A DNA stretch of 64,000 bases from contig CM067455.1 of the NCBI GenBank assembly GCA_034508935.3, positions 19,209,258 to 19,273,257 of the forward strand, written 5' to 3'. Source of the stretch: Berghia stephanieae (lineage: Eukaryota > Mollusca > Gastropoda > Nudibranchia > Aeolidiidae). Within the stretch, counting starts at the first letter, position 1, and the number at the start of each line of letters is the position of its first letter. The translations under genes were made by a program, and so were the position numbers. This document shows, one piece after another, positions 30,648-41,968 of the stretch. Under the pieces are notes generated by a model, which saw nothing but the letters and a program-made list of their open reading frames with translations, searched no databases and had not been told where the DNA came from.

Positions 30648-31440
30648 GGGTGGGGTTCCTGACCTCCTATACTGGGCAGGGAGGTTCTTACTGTGTCTTC
30701 TATCACCCTATACCATTTGTTCTTTCCATTCGGCTACAGGGTGGGGTTCCTGACCTCCTATACTGGGCAGGGAGGTTCTTACTGTGTCTTCTATCACCCT
30801 ATACCATTTGTTCTTTCCATTCGGCTACAGGGTGGGGTTCCTGACCTCCTATACTGGGCAGGGAGGTTCTTACTGTGTCTTCTATCACCCTATACCATTT
30901 GTTCTTTCCATTCGGCTACAGGGTGGGGTTCCTGACCTCCTATACTGGGCAGGGAGATTCTTACTGTGTCTTCTTTTCCCCCTATATCTGTTTTCCAATT
31001 GCTTTCTGTCTTTGTCTTGGAATGAGATTACTCTGTTTTGTCCTGGCCCTGGTCGGATACCCTGGCTGGGAGGGAAACAGTCAAATGTATAGTTAGTTTA
31101 AGGAGATGATATTTTTTCCCTTGTAAATCATCTCTCTGTTAGCACTGTATTATGTTTCTTTATATTATTTATGATTTATAAAACATTTGAGTGTGTTCCT
31201 CTGAATGGGGACCTGTGCTTGTGACTGGGTGATCTCAAACTAAGTACATTGATAGTGTGCTCATGGAATCTACACCTGTTTCTTATTTGAACCATTTCCC
31301 TTTGTCTTACTTTTTCCTCCAGTCCTTTTAATTGTACATCTAGAACTGTTTACTATCCAATTTTCATCCTTTTTACTGTCACTGATATGACTTAAATGTG
31401 TTGCAAACGCCGTAAAAACCCTTAAAAACAAACAAAGCAA
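30648..31440 (+). mobile_element. R1 retroposon with four tandem 5' monomers (91 bp)
   Basis: GGGTGGGGTTCCTGACCTCC recurs at 30649, 30740, 30831 and 30922, a 91-bp period. The monomers include a private segment (TTCCATTCGGCTACAG) not seen in other copies. A single 3' body follows. Confidence 0.9.
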
Positions 31441-31639
31441 ACAGCCCACCGTGTTTCTACCTCTATGCGGCTATGTAGTCATTTTCTGACATGGGACCAT
31501 TTTCTTTTGCCCGGCTGTTGCCTCCAGAGTCCTTGGCTTGGAGGAGACAGATTGAATAATATTCTTTTTGTGAGAATTGATTTTTTTTTCTCTTGTACAT
31601 TGTTTATTTCTTGTATATTAGTTATGCCTGTGTTAAGTT

Positions 31640-32062
31640 TTTATCATGATGCTTTCTGTCTTTGTCTTGGGATGAGTTTACTTGGTTTTGTCCTGGGCCT
31701 AGCCAGAGTCTTTGACTGAGGGAAACCGTGAAATGTTATTGTTTTGGGAGATGATATTTTTTTCCTTGTAAATCATCTCTCTGTTGTGTATTGTTATATT
31801 TGTTGTTTAGAATGTATATTATAAGCATTTGAATGTATTCCTGTTAGTGGGATCTTGTGCTCAAACTAAATACTTTGATAGTATGCTCTTGGAATCTACA
31901 TCTGTTTCCTATTTGAACCAATCCCCCTTCGTCTTACCTTTTCTTGGTTGCTTTAATTGTAATTCTAGAACTTTTTACTATCCCATTTTCTTCCTTTTTA
32001 CCGGCGCTGATATGACCTTAATGTATTGCAAGCGCCGTAAAACCCTTAAAAGCAAACAATCA
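31640..32062 (+). mobile_element. R1 retroposon, 5'-truncated
   Basis: It runs from the GCTTTCTGTCTTTGTC region to CGTAAAACCCTTAAAAGC, with an internal deletion around the 'GGATGAGACT' segment. Confidence 0.8.
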
Positions 32063-32146
32063 TGATATGGTAAATATTTTGTTTTGTTGAATGCAGTATA
32101 CCTGTTCTTGTTATTTGAAATTGCCATAAATTACACGCTATATATA

Positions 32147-32183
<37 letters not shown>

Positions 32184-32404
32184 GTTATTCAATTATATGT
32201 TGCCGTTTTATTTAAGCTGCCATAATGTTTATTTCTATTACAACCGCATTTAATTTTTATGTTCCGTTTTTGTTATTATTATTTTTTTTTTTAATATAAC
32301 ATTTCTATTGCTATTTTAAGCTCAAGTAGGATTGCTTCGACTCCTGTTTTGTAAGCAATGAGATATATTGCCTGCTCTCAGTGGATGAAAGAAAAATAAA
32401 ACAA

Positions 32405-32530
32405 TGAATTATTTGATCTACGTGCGTCACGTCATGTCCTACATGTCAAGTGTTGCTGTTTGCTTGGTACATCCTGTAAAAGCGCTTTGAGCATGTTTAG
32501 TGGACACTACGCTGTATAAAGCTCAAGTTT
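32405..32530 (+). mobile_element. S2 SINE, 3' part (left arm)
   Basis: GTCACGTCATGTCCTACATG to CTGTATAAAGCTCAAG. The right-arm equivalent is 54203-54320. Confidence 0.75.
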
Positions 32531-32745
32531 TTTTTTTGTTTGTTTGTTTTGTTTTTGTTGTAATGTGTGTTTTAAGGCATTGGCTGCAAGGAAAAAAGAA
32601 AAGAACATGGCGTGAATTTAAGCCAAACTGTGTTTTTGATTGTCTGGTTTTTGTGAGTTTTTTTTTTCCCTTTTCTTTGCTTTTTTGTTTGTTTGTTTGT
32701 ATGTTTGTTTGCCCCGTGAAGATCAATAACGGATTTTTAGAATTA

Positions 32746-32748
32746 CTC

Positions 32749-32815
<67 letters not shown>
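32746..32815. repeat. (TTA)n microsatellite (left arm, ~70 bp)
   Basis: The right-arm counterpart at 53775-53985 is about three times longer. Confidence 0.95.
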
Positions 32816-32816
<1 letters not shown>

Positions 32817-33337
32817 GGTGGCGTCTTTCGTCCTCCCAAGGTGGGCTGGAGCTAACTTTCAGTGTCTTTTATCCCCTTTTTTCTGAATTCCAAGTTGCTT
32901 TTTGTCTTTGTCTTGGAATGAGATTACTATTGTCCTGGCCCTTGGCAGGGAGGGAAACAGTTAAATATGATGAAGTTAATAGTTTTGGGAGATGATATTT
33001 TTTTTCTTTGTTAATCATCTCTTTATCTTGTTTTCTTTTATTTTTGTTTTTAGTATCATGGGTTGTAAACATGTGAGTTTATTCCTCTTATTAGGAGCCT
33101 GCACTTGTGTCAGGATGAGACTTTTAAGGTGATCTCAAACTAAGTACACTGATAGTGTGCTCTTGGAATATACATCAGTTCCCTATTTGAATCCTTTCCC
33201 TTTGTCTTACTATTTCTTGTGTGCTTTCAATCGTAAATCTATGACTTTTTGGACTCTCCCAATTTCTTCTTATTTACCGTTGCTGAAGTAATCGAAATGT
33301 TCCGCAAACACTATAAAACCCTTTTAAAACAAATAAA
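32815..33337 (+). mobile_element. R1 retroposon, diverged
   Basis: It follows the (TTA)n array and is recognisable throughout but with an altered 3' end (TATAAAACCCTTTTAAAAC). Confidence 0.75.
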
Positions 33338-33683
33338 CATAATGGCACTGAAATGCCATAAATGTGTCACAATCACCGTAAAACCCTTAAAAACAAACAA
33401 ACACTATAAAACCCTTTTGAAACAAATAAACATAATGGCACTGAAATGACATCAATGTGTCACAATCACCGTAAAACCCTTAAAAACAAACAAACAAACA
33501 AATACTATAAAACCCTTTTAAAACAAATAAACATAATGGGACTGAAATGACATAAATGTGTCACAATCACCGTAAAACCCTTAAAAACAAACACTATAAA
33601 ACCCTTTTAAAACAAACATAATGGCACTGAAATGACATAAATGTGTCACAATCACCGTAAAACCCCTCGAAACAAAAAAAAAA
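33338..33683 (+). repeat. Tandem array of R1-type 3' tails (~85-101 bp units)
   Basis: CATAATGG recurs at 33338, 33431, 33532 and 33617. Each unit contains TGTGTCACAATCACCGTAAAA-type tail sequence plus AAACAAAC and a second CTATAAAACCCTTTT tail. The unit is therefore two R1-like 3' ends in tandem. Confidence 0.8.
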
Positions 33684-33799
33684 ACACTTATTTTATTTCA
33701 TGTTTCAGTGTTCGACAGTCTGCATCAGGCGAATTGGTTGGTTGTACTTTGATTTGGGTAAATTGTTTAAATATTAATAATAATGAAGGAAGCATAAGA

Positions 33800-33897
33800 T
33801 TGTCATGATCATCAGTTCATCGTCATCATCATCAGTTCATCGTCATCATCATCATCATTAGTTCATCGTCAGCATCATCATCATCATTAGTTCATCG

Positions 33898-33930
<33 letters not shown>

Positions 33931-33968
33931 GTTCATCGTCATCATCATCATCATTATTATTATTATTA
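33800..33968. repeat. (ATC)n array with GTTCATCGTC interruptions
   Basis: Triplet blocks are separated by AGTTCATCGTC at least five times, a higher-order unit. Confidence 0.9.
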
Positions 33969-34117
33969 TAAATGTATGGCATTTGCAATTTTCTGTGTAT
34001 ATTAAATGTGACATTATGTTGGGTTCAGCAGATGTAAGACGATTTTGTTTTTTGTTTTTATGAATATTTGCTTTATTTGATTAAGAAACTAGGGAGCAGG
34101 CACCCGTGTAAGATACT

Positions 34118-34632
34118 GGGAGGGGATCCTGACCTCCCATAGTGGGCAGGGGGGTACATGCTGTGTCTTCTATCACCCCATATCCTTTTTCCAATTGTTT
34201 CCTGTCATTGTCTTGGAATGAGATTTCTTAGTTTTGTCCTGATCCTTGTCGGAGTTCATTGGCTGGGAGGGAAACAGTCAAGTGTATAGTTATAGTTTTG
34301 GCAGATATTTTTTTCCTTGTAAATCATCTCTCTGTTATGCATTGTAATATGTTTAGTTTACATATTATATTATATAATTGGTAAACATTTGACTGTATTC
34401 CTCATAATTGGGACCTGTGCTTGTGTCTGGATGAGACTTTCAGGTGATCTCAAACTAAGTACTTTGACGGTATGCTCTTGGGATTTACATCTGTTCCCTA
34501 TTTGAACCAATTCCCCTTTGTCTTGCCTTTTCTTTTGTGCTTTAATTGTAATTCTAGAACTTTTTACTGGCGCTGATATGACCTTAATGTGTTGCAAGCG
34601 CCGTAAAACCCTTAAAAAACAAAAAAACAAGA
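34118..34632 (+). mobile_element. R1 retroposon, full length
   Basis: A typical copy from GGGAGGGGATCCTGACC to GCCGTAAAACCCTTAAAAAAC. Confidence 0.85.
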
Positions 34633-34642
34633 ACAAACCAGT

Positions 34643-34928
34643 GTAAGATAAAGATCTGACCAAGTGTGTATGGAATGTGTCAAGTGTGTATGGAATGTGT
34701 CAAGTGTGTATGGAATGTGTCAAGTGTGTATGGAATGTGTCAAGTGTGTATGGAATGTGTCAAGTGCCAGACAAAGCAAGGAAGAAAAATACACAGAAAA
34801 AACCCATCCCAAAACATCCGTCAGTCTCCCCCAGTCGAGGTAGACTGATTGTTTTTTTTTTTTGGGATGGTTTTTTTCTTTCTTGCTTTGTCTGACACCT
34901 TTCATACATACTTGTTCAGATCTTTATC
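34643..34928. repeat. Foldback with 20-bp tandem array in one arm
   Basis: Outer arms AGATAAAGATCTGACCAAGT and its counterpart at 34907-34928; inner arms CAGACAAAGCAAGGAAGAAA and TTTCTTGCTTTGTCTG. The left arm alone carries five copies of CAAGTGTGTATGGAATGTGT (34662-34765). Confidence 0.82.
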
Positions 34929-35460
34929 TGGGTGGGGATCCCGACCTCCCATAGTGGGCAGGGAGGCACTTACTGTGTCTTCTATCCCTTTATATCTGTT
35001 TTCCAACATGCTTTCTGTCTTTGTCTTGGAATGAGATTACTTGGTTTTGTCAAGGCCCTGGCCGGAATCCTAGCTAGGAGGAAAACAGATGCATAGTTAT
35101 TGTTTTGGGAGATGATATTTTTTTCCTTGTAAATCATCTCTCTGTTATGTATTATTTTATTTGTTATTATGAATGTATGATGTAAGCATTTGAGTGTATT
35201 CCTCTTTGTTGGATTTTGTGCTTGTGTCCAGATGAGACTTATAGGTGATCTCAAACTAAGCACATTGGTGGTGTGCTCTTGGAATCTACATCTGATCCCT
35301 ATTTGGTCCCTGTTCCCCTTTGTCTTACTTTCTCTTTGGTGCTTTAACTGTAATTCTAGAACTTTTTACTATCCCATTTCCTTACTTTTTACTGGTGCTG
35401 ATATGACCTTAATGTGTTGCAAGCGCCGTATAACCCTTAAAAACATAAAAACATAAAACT
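34929..35460 (+). mobile_element. R1 retroposon, full length
   Basis: It begins CTGGGTGGGGATCCCG directly after the 34643-34928 foldback and ends CGTATAACCCTTAAAAAC. Confidence 0.87.
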
Positions 35461-35639
35461 TTTGATTTATTTGAGTTTTCATCGTCAATGTCTGTGTGTG
35501 AGTTGTCAATTTTTCACATAATATTGGTATAAATTACGCAATAAAATGTTTTCTCATCACTATGCTTTATATGATTTTGGTGTTCTTAATTGCCGATTAT
35601 ATTATTATACTTTGTAAGCACTGGAGTGCAGCCTTCATA

Positions 35640-36042
35640 ATGGGCTTCTTCCCGACCTCCCGTCGAGGGCAAGGAGGTACTTGCCATGTCTTCTATCCCC
35701 CCTCCCCACCCTGTCTCTTTTCCAATTGTTTTCTGTCATTGTCTTGGGATGAGATTACTTGGTTTGTCCTGGCCCTGGCCAGGGAGGGAAACAGTCAATG
35801 TATAGTTATTGTTTTGGGAGATGATATTATTTTCCTTGTAAATCATCTCTCTGTTAAAAACAAACTTTATTCTATGATTTGTAAACATTTGAGTGGGGAC
35901 TTGTGCTGGTGTCTGGGTGAGACATTTAGGTCATCTCAAACTCGGTACACTGATAGTGTGCTCTAGGATTCTACATCTGTTCCCTATTTGTACCGTTCAC
36001 CTTTGTCTTACCTTTTCTTCAAGTCCTTTTAATCGTACATCT
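35640..36042 (+). mobile_element. R1 retroposon, diverged, 3'-truncated
   Basis: It is recognisable from TTCCCGACCTCCC to TAATCGTACATCTC, where the seven-monomer array begins. Confidence 0.75.
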
Positions 36043-37105
36043 CCGATAGTGGGCAGGGAGGTACTTACTGTGTCTTCTATCCCCCTATATCTGTTTTCCA
36101 ACTCGCTTTCTGTCTGGGTGGGGATCCTGACCTCCCATAGTGGGCAGGGAGGTACTTACTGTGTCTTCTATCCCCCTATTTCTGTTTTCCAACTCGCTTT
36201 CTGTCTGGGTGGGGATCCTGACCTCCCATAGTGGGCAGGGAGGTACTTACTGTGTCTTCTATCCCCCTATTTCTGTTTTCCAACTCGCTTTCTGTCTGGG
36301 TGGGGATCCTGACCTCCCATAGTGGGCAGGGAGGTACTTACTGTGTCTTCTATCCCCCTATTTCTGTTTTCCAACTCGCTTTCTGTCTGGGTGGGGATCC
36401 TGACCTCCCATCGTGGGCAGGGAGGTACTTACTGTGTCTTCTATCCCCCTCTTTCTGTTTTCCAACTCGCTTTCTGTCTGGGTGGGGATCCTGACCTCCC
36501 ATAGTGGGCAGGGAGGTACTTACTGTGTCTTCTATCCCCCTATTTCTGTTTTCCAACTCGCTTTCTGTCTGGGTGGGGATCCTGACCTCCCATAGTGGGC
36601 AGGGAGGTACTTACTGTATCATCCTCCCCCTATATGTTTTCCAACTCGCTTTCTGTGTTTGTCTTGGAATGGGATTACTTAGTTTTTTTTCCTGGCCCTG
36701 GTCGGAGTCTTGGCTGGGAGGTAAACAGTCAAATGCATAGTTATTGTTTTGGGAGATGATATTTTTTTCCTTGTAAATCATCTCTCTGTTATGTATTAGT
36801 ATATTTGTTATTTTTTTAATGTATAATGTAAGCATTTGAGTGTGTTCCTCTTTGTTGGATTTTTTTCTTGTGTCCGGACGAGACTTATAGGTGATCTCAA
36901 ACTAAGTACATTGGTGATATGCTCTTGGAATCTACATCTGATCCCTATTTGTTCCCAGTTCCCCTATGTCTTACTTTCTCTTGGATGGTTCAATTATAAT
37001 TCTAGAACTTTTTACTATCCCATTTTCTTCCGTTTTACTGGCGTTGATATAACCTAAATGTGTTGCAAGCGCCGTAAAACCCTTAAAAACAAAAACAAAC
37101 AACTC
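36043..37105 (+). mobile_element. R1 retroposon with about seven tandem 5' monomers (91 bp)
   Basis: ATAGTGGGCAGGGAGGTACT recurs with an exact 91-bp period from 36046 to about 36600, differing by only a few substitutions. One complete R1 body and tail follow. Long open frames through the array are an effect of the repeat and not coding. Confidence 0.92.
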
Positions 37106-37114
37106 GCTTTCTGT

Positions 37115-37660
37115 CTGGGTGGGGATCCTGACCTCCCATAGTGGGCAGGGAGGTACATGCTGTGTCTTCAATCCCCCCCCCCCCCCCCCATACCCGTTTT
37201 CCAATTGTTCCTGTCATTGTCTTGGAATGAGATTACTTAGTTTTGTCCTGACCCTGGCCGAAGTTCCTTGGCTGGGAGGGAAACATTCGAATGTATAGTT
37301 ATAGTTTGGGAGATGATATTTTTTTCCTTGTAAATCATCTCTCTGTTATGCATTGTATTATGTTTAGTTAACATATTATATCATATGATTTGTAAACATT
37401 TGAGTGTATTCCTCTTAGTTGGGACCTGTGCTTGTGTGTGGAGGAGACTTTTAGGTGATCTCAAACTAAGTACTTTGATAGTGTGCTCTTGGAATCTACA
37501 CCTGTTTCTTATTTGAACCAACTCCCATTTGTCTTACATTTTCTTGAGTGTTTTAATTGTAGACTAGAACTTTCTAATATCCATTTTCCTTCCTTTTTAC
37601 TGACGCTGATATAATCTAAATGTGTTGCAAGCGCCGTAAAAAAACAACAAACTTCACAGT
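37115..37660 (+). mobile_element. R1 retroposon, full length
   Basis: It starts CTGGGTGGGGATCCTGACC at 37115 and ends GCAAGCGCCGTAAAA. A solitary R1 tail follows at about 37715-37790. Confidence 0.85.
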
Positions 37661-37903
37661 GTTTCTTTGTTTGTGTTTGGATGGGATTGTTATGCATGCA
37701 ATGGAAAGCTATGTACATTGGCGTTGACATGACCTAAACGTGTTGCAATCGCCGCAAAACCCTTAACAACAAAAACAAAAACAAACCCACTTTCAAAACA
37801 AAAACCTCACATTTATTTTCATTCTGATTTTATTTTACTTGTTTGACATTTGGTTCAACCCCAGAAAACATCGGAGTTTTTTGGAAGTTTTTTTTTAAAA
37901 GAA

Positions 37904-38097
37904 TAGATAGTATGCGCTTCGCTAAGAAGCTCATAACATTGCCATCCGGAAGTATAATGGAGCAACACACGAAACTGTGTTTAACCATGACCGTTTATAG
38001 TCTGGTTAATACAGTTTAGTGAGAAGTACTCATAAACGCGGATGACAAAAAAACAATAACAAAGACCCGAGTGGCGTCATCTTCGTTCTATCAATAG
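37904..38097. mobile_element. M3 short MITE forming the 3' UTR of the secreted-protein gene
   Basis: It starts TAGATAGTATGCGCT and ends GTTCTATCAATAG. It is about 90% similar to 42791-42983, whose ends (TAGATAGT / ACTATCTATAG) are inverted. It lies 8 bp past the stop codon at 38106. Confidence 0.65.
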
Positions 38098-38105
38098 TCA
38101 CAATT

Positions 38106-40251
38106 TCATTGTTCTAAGTTGTTGAATTGGTGAATAAGGTCAACACATTCCGGTGTCTGCGATTCCAATTGTGGCAGAATGAGATTGGTGATTTTATAGA
38201 CAATGGGAACTGCGGGACCGCCACATTCGTCGTTCATCCACATGCCGATGCAGTAAGTCAGCACATTGGGCAAAGGGCATGTAACTGATCCGCCAGTTAT
38301 CAGGGAACTCTGTAGCATTGTAGCATGTGGTGTCCACATTGAAAAAAAAATAAAAAAATAAAATATGGGATGGATGGGAGAGAAAAGAGTGGAGGGTGGG
38401 GGGGGGGGGGGGGGGGGAGGAGGATGAGTATTCGAAAATAAATGGGAAGAAAATATAAACGGCCATGTACAGCGAGCAACTAATCACTGAAGATATAGAT
38501 AATGTAAATGTTGCTGCTCGAAGCTCGAAGAAATAAATAATAATGTGAAATTGAATGTAAGCTTCAATTTAATTGCAACAAAATCCTAGATCAAATGAAC
38601 GTTTCGGGTTTCCCCTTAATCAACAAAACAGGATGAATGAAACACCACAGATGGATGAGATGGTGTGGTAGTGGCGTCACGCATCATCTCATCCATTTGT
38701 GGTGTTTCATTCATCCTGTTTTGTGATAAAGGGGAAACCCGAACCGTTCATTTGATCTGTTTTTTGTTTTTTTTGTAATTAAATTGAAGCTTACATTCAA
38801 TTTCACATTATTATTTATTGAAGATATAGATATGAAACAAGTGCGTAGGAAGACTTGGTTTTTGAGGGATGATATTTTTCTTTCTTACTTTTTCTGGCAC
38901 TGTTTTATTCACACTTTTTTCAGATCTTTATCGTACACCAATGCCAGCTCCCTAACTTCTCAATTTGATATTGATCAAACAATCAAGGTCTCACAAGTTG
39001 ATATTCATTTTAGTCGATAGTTTTCACATGTCATGTGATCAGAATGTATAAAAGTCAAAACATGATCAGATTTATAATGTTATTTTGTCTCCTCTGGATA
39101 CACGTTGATGCTCGTCAGAGAGGTATTTCATAAAGGCGATGATAGAGATACTGGCGTACACCATTGTTCCGATAGTTTAGAACCAGTTACTATGCGTCAT
39201 TGCGAGGGAAGTGACGTCACGACTGTTGGACCCTATTATGCTTATTTTAAAATTTTGAATATAGATCAACACAGTATGCATGAAAAACGTGTTCATTGCA
39301 ACTGCAAGTAATGAGAAGAGTAAATTGAAGGGCCCAAATTATTTTATTTAGGCATTCAAAATATGCTAGAGTAAAACAAAGTTGTATCTTAATTGTTTTA
39401 TGCAGGATAGCATAACTTGAGTAATACTCTTCAACAGTCGTAACGTCACTTCCTTCCTAATGACGCATGGTAACTTAGTAACGCTGGCTCTAAACCATTG
39501 GAACAATGGCGGACGCCCGTATGAAATATTTCTCCGGCGAGCATAAAAGCGTATCCAGAGGGGGAAAAAAACATAAATTTAATAATGTTTTGACTTTTCC
39601 ACGACATTCTGATCACAAGACATATGAAAAGTTCTAGCCAGCATGAAGAATAAAAAGTAATGATTTTCTTTATTTAGAACCAAGATGGCCGCCATTGCCG
39701 GGCGGCGTGGCATCAGACTACTGAATCCAATTGTACATCCGATTTAACTCTCTATCCTTACCACCTACACCAAAATCGTCACATTTGTTACAACACAATA
39801 TACATTTTTAAAATTCAGATTTATTTTGTACATCACAAACTTTGAAGAATGATCTTTGTTTAATAAATAAGAACATAAAGTTGTTTTGTAGAGAGATTGT
39901 TTGTGTTTAAAAATATCTATTGCTCTGCTGGGTAAGCCTGCCATTTTTGGGAAAATACTGAAAATAATCCGTAAGGAGAGAATTAACGGCCAGCTACTCA
40001 TTTTAGATCTGAGTGCAGTGAGAATGTCAGTAAATATCTTTTTTCAAGGACTCGACTATGCGCCTCTCAGAGCGGTGGGACTCGATCCCTGGACCTTCCG
40101 ATCCGCCACAAGACAACATGGCCACAAATATGAGGCTTGGGATTGATGTCTGTTCTTTCTGGATGTCGAAAAGTTCGTATTTTTTATCATATAAATTCCA
40201 AATTCACGTTTTAGAGTAGGATTCATTCACATCATAATATGTGCAATTTCT

Positions 40252-40308
<57 letters not shown>

Positions 40309-40315
40309 ATATATA

Positions 40316-40374
<59 letters not shown>

Positions 40375-41243
40375 TCCAAATTCACATCTTAGAGTATGTA
40401 TTAAAAAACAATTCCCTTTATTCATCCCCATAGGGAAATTTGTCTTTAAGGTCTATATTCCAAGGGAAGACTGGAATAACCCAGGCGTCAGCCGTAGAGC
40501 AGCGCCGCAAAGTGAGCTAGGGCGAGGTGACTTGCTCAAGGCCACAGAGCGCGGCGGGTGATCAAACTCGGTATCTTTTGGGTACGAAGCAAAGACCGTA
40601 CCGCTCAGCCACGCTGCCCCATATGATTCATTCACATCATATTATGTGAAATTTCTATCATTTATTATATTCCAAATTCACGTTTTAGGATATGATTCCT
40701 ACACATCGTCTGGGTGGGGTTTCTGACCTCCCATAGTGGGCAGGGAGGTAAATACAACGTCTTCTATCCCCTATGTCTATTTTCCAACATGCTTTCTGTC
40801 TTTGTCTTAGAATGCGATTAATTTATTTTGTCCTGGCCCTGGCCGGATACCCTGGCTGGGAGGGAAACAGTCAAATGTACAGTTAGTTTTGGGAGATTAT
40901 ATTTTTTGTCCTTGTAAATCATCTCTCTGTTATGTACTGTATTATGTTTTGTTTATGTATTATATATGATTGTTAACATTTGAGTGTGTTCCTCTTAGTG
41001 GGGATCTGTGCTTGTGTCTGGATGAGACTTTTAGGTGATCTCAAACTAAGTACATTGATAGTGTGCTCTTGGAATCTACATCTGTTCCCTATTTGAACCA
41101 ATTCCCCTTTGTCTGCTTTATTCTTGGATGCTATAATTGTAATTCTAGAACTTTTTACTATCCCATTTTTTTCCATTTTACTGGCGCTGATATGACCTTC
41201 ATGTGTTGCAAGCGCCGTAAAACCCTTAAACCCCCCCCCCCTC

Positions 41244-41291
<48 letters not shown>

Positions 41292-41723
41292 AACCTACAC
41301 ATCGTAATATTATGTGTAATTTCTTACCCGATAGCATTCACTGAATTTCCCTAGAAAAGCGTGCTCGATGGTTCCGTCTCTAAAACAGTTCATCCGGGTC
41401 ACGTTGATGACTGTCTGTTTTCTGGCGTCATCCTCACAGATATAATCAAAGGCAGTCATCCATCCTCTTTCTATTGGATCGTTTCCGGTGACGACATGAT
41501 GTAAACAGTCATCCAGGCAGCTGCGATAAGCTGAATATGTCAGGCAGGTTGCTGTGACGTCGGGGTTTGGTTTTAACATGTCTTGATATCTCAGATTGTG
41601 TTGTTCTTTGCAATTCGTGACAGCCTGTACGCATCTTTGTCCGGAATTGGCTTTTGTTCCAGCAAAGACGGAGAAGAGGATGAGGAGGAGGAGGGATGGG
41701 ATAACAAGAAGTGTGGCACCCAT
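38106..41723 (-). CDS. Secreted 12-cysteine protein, two exons, family unknown
   Basis: Exon 1 is 41723-41328 (132 codons, donor CGG/GTAAGAA, phase 0). Exon 2 is 38309-38106 (67 codons plus stop), its acceptor being the first AG after a T-rich tract. The product is 199 residues. Residues 1-25 are a signal peptide with a leucine-rich core. The mature part has 8 cysteines in exon 1 (RCVQAVTNC, TCLTYSAYRSC, DDC, YIC, NCF, ECY) and 4 in exon 2 (TCPL, TYC, DECGGP, PEC), so six disulfides are possible, and one N-glycosylation site (NVT). I do not recognise the family; the spacing is helical, cysteine-bridged and reminiscent of several invertebrate secreted families of unknown function. The stop codon lies 8 bp from an M3 element, so the 3' UTR is transposon-derived. 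A near-identical first exon lies at 50144-50539 in the inverted arm. The exon 2 assignment rests on phase and cysteine pattern only. Confidence 0.68.
38507..38817. repeat. M5 foldback element (left arm), ~130-bp arms
   Basis: GTGAAATTGAATGTAAGCTT on one side and its reverse complement at 38781-38810. The arms meet around TGGTAGTGGCGTCACG. GGATGAATGAAACACCAC occurs on both sides. One half of the same element lies at about 24041-24235; the right-arm copy is 52893-53200. Confidence 0.8.
39018..39726. mobile_element. Inverted pair of M4 repeats (left arm)
   Basis: A diverged plus-strand copy (39018-39243) and a minus-strand copy (39422-39726) face each other across about 180 bp of unrelated sequence. 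The right-arm equivalent is 51984-52695. Confidence 0.7.
39984..40132 (-). mobile_element. S2 SINE, 5' part (left arm)
   Basis: tRNA-like head and ACTCATTTTAGATCTGAG body on the minus strand. The right-arm equivalent is 51577-51730. Confidence 0.75.
40256..40368. repeat. (TA)n microsatellite (left arm, ~113 bp)
   Basis: The right-arm counterpart at 51437-51457 is only about 20 bp. Confidence 0.95.
40403..40621 (-). mobile_element. S1 tRNA-derived SINE (left arm)
   Basis: The same A-box, B-box, body and end as the other S1 copies. The right-arm equivalent is 51188-51405. Confidence 0.85.
40709..41285 (+). mobile_element. R1 retroposon with a ~60-bp poly(A) run
   Basis: A typical copy ending ACCCTTAAACCCCCC and then a long A run at about 41230-41290. 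The right-arm equivalent (50577-51100) lacks the A run. Confidence 0.87.
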
Positions 41724-41804
41724 GGGTAGATTTACCTTTGAGCATTGAATAAAAAGATAATTTGTGAATGGGTAAAATGTCTTTTAGATCTTCATAAGTG
41801 TTAT

Positions 41805-41907
41805 TATTATCATCATGATCATCATCATGATCATCATCATCATTATGATCATCATCATCATCATTATGATCATCATCATCATCATCATCATCATAATCAG
41901 CAGTATC

Positions 41908-41968
<61 letters not shown>

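Noticed and set aside
36043-36740. Series of 60-112-codon frames with FLTSHSGQGGTYCVFYP
   Set aside because: They are translations of the 91-bp R1 monomers; non-monomeric copies show no frame conservation.
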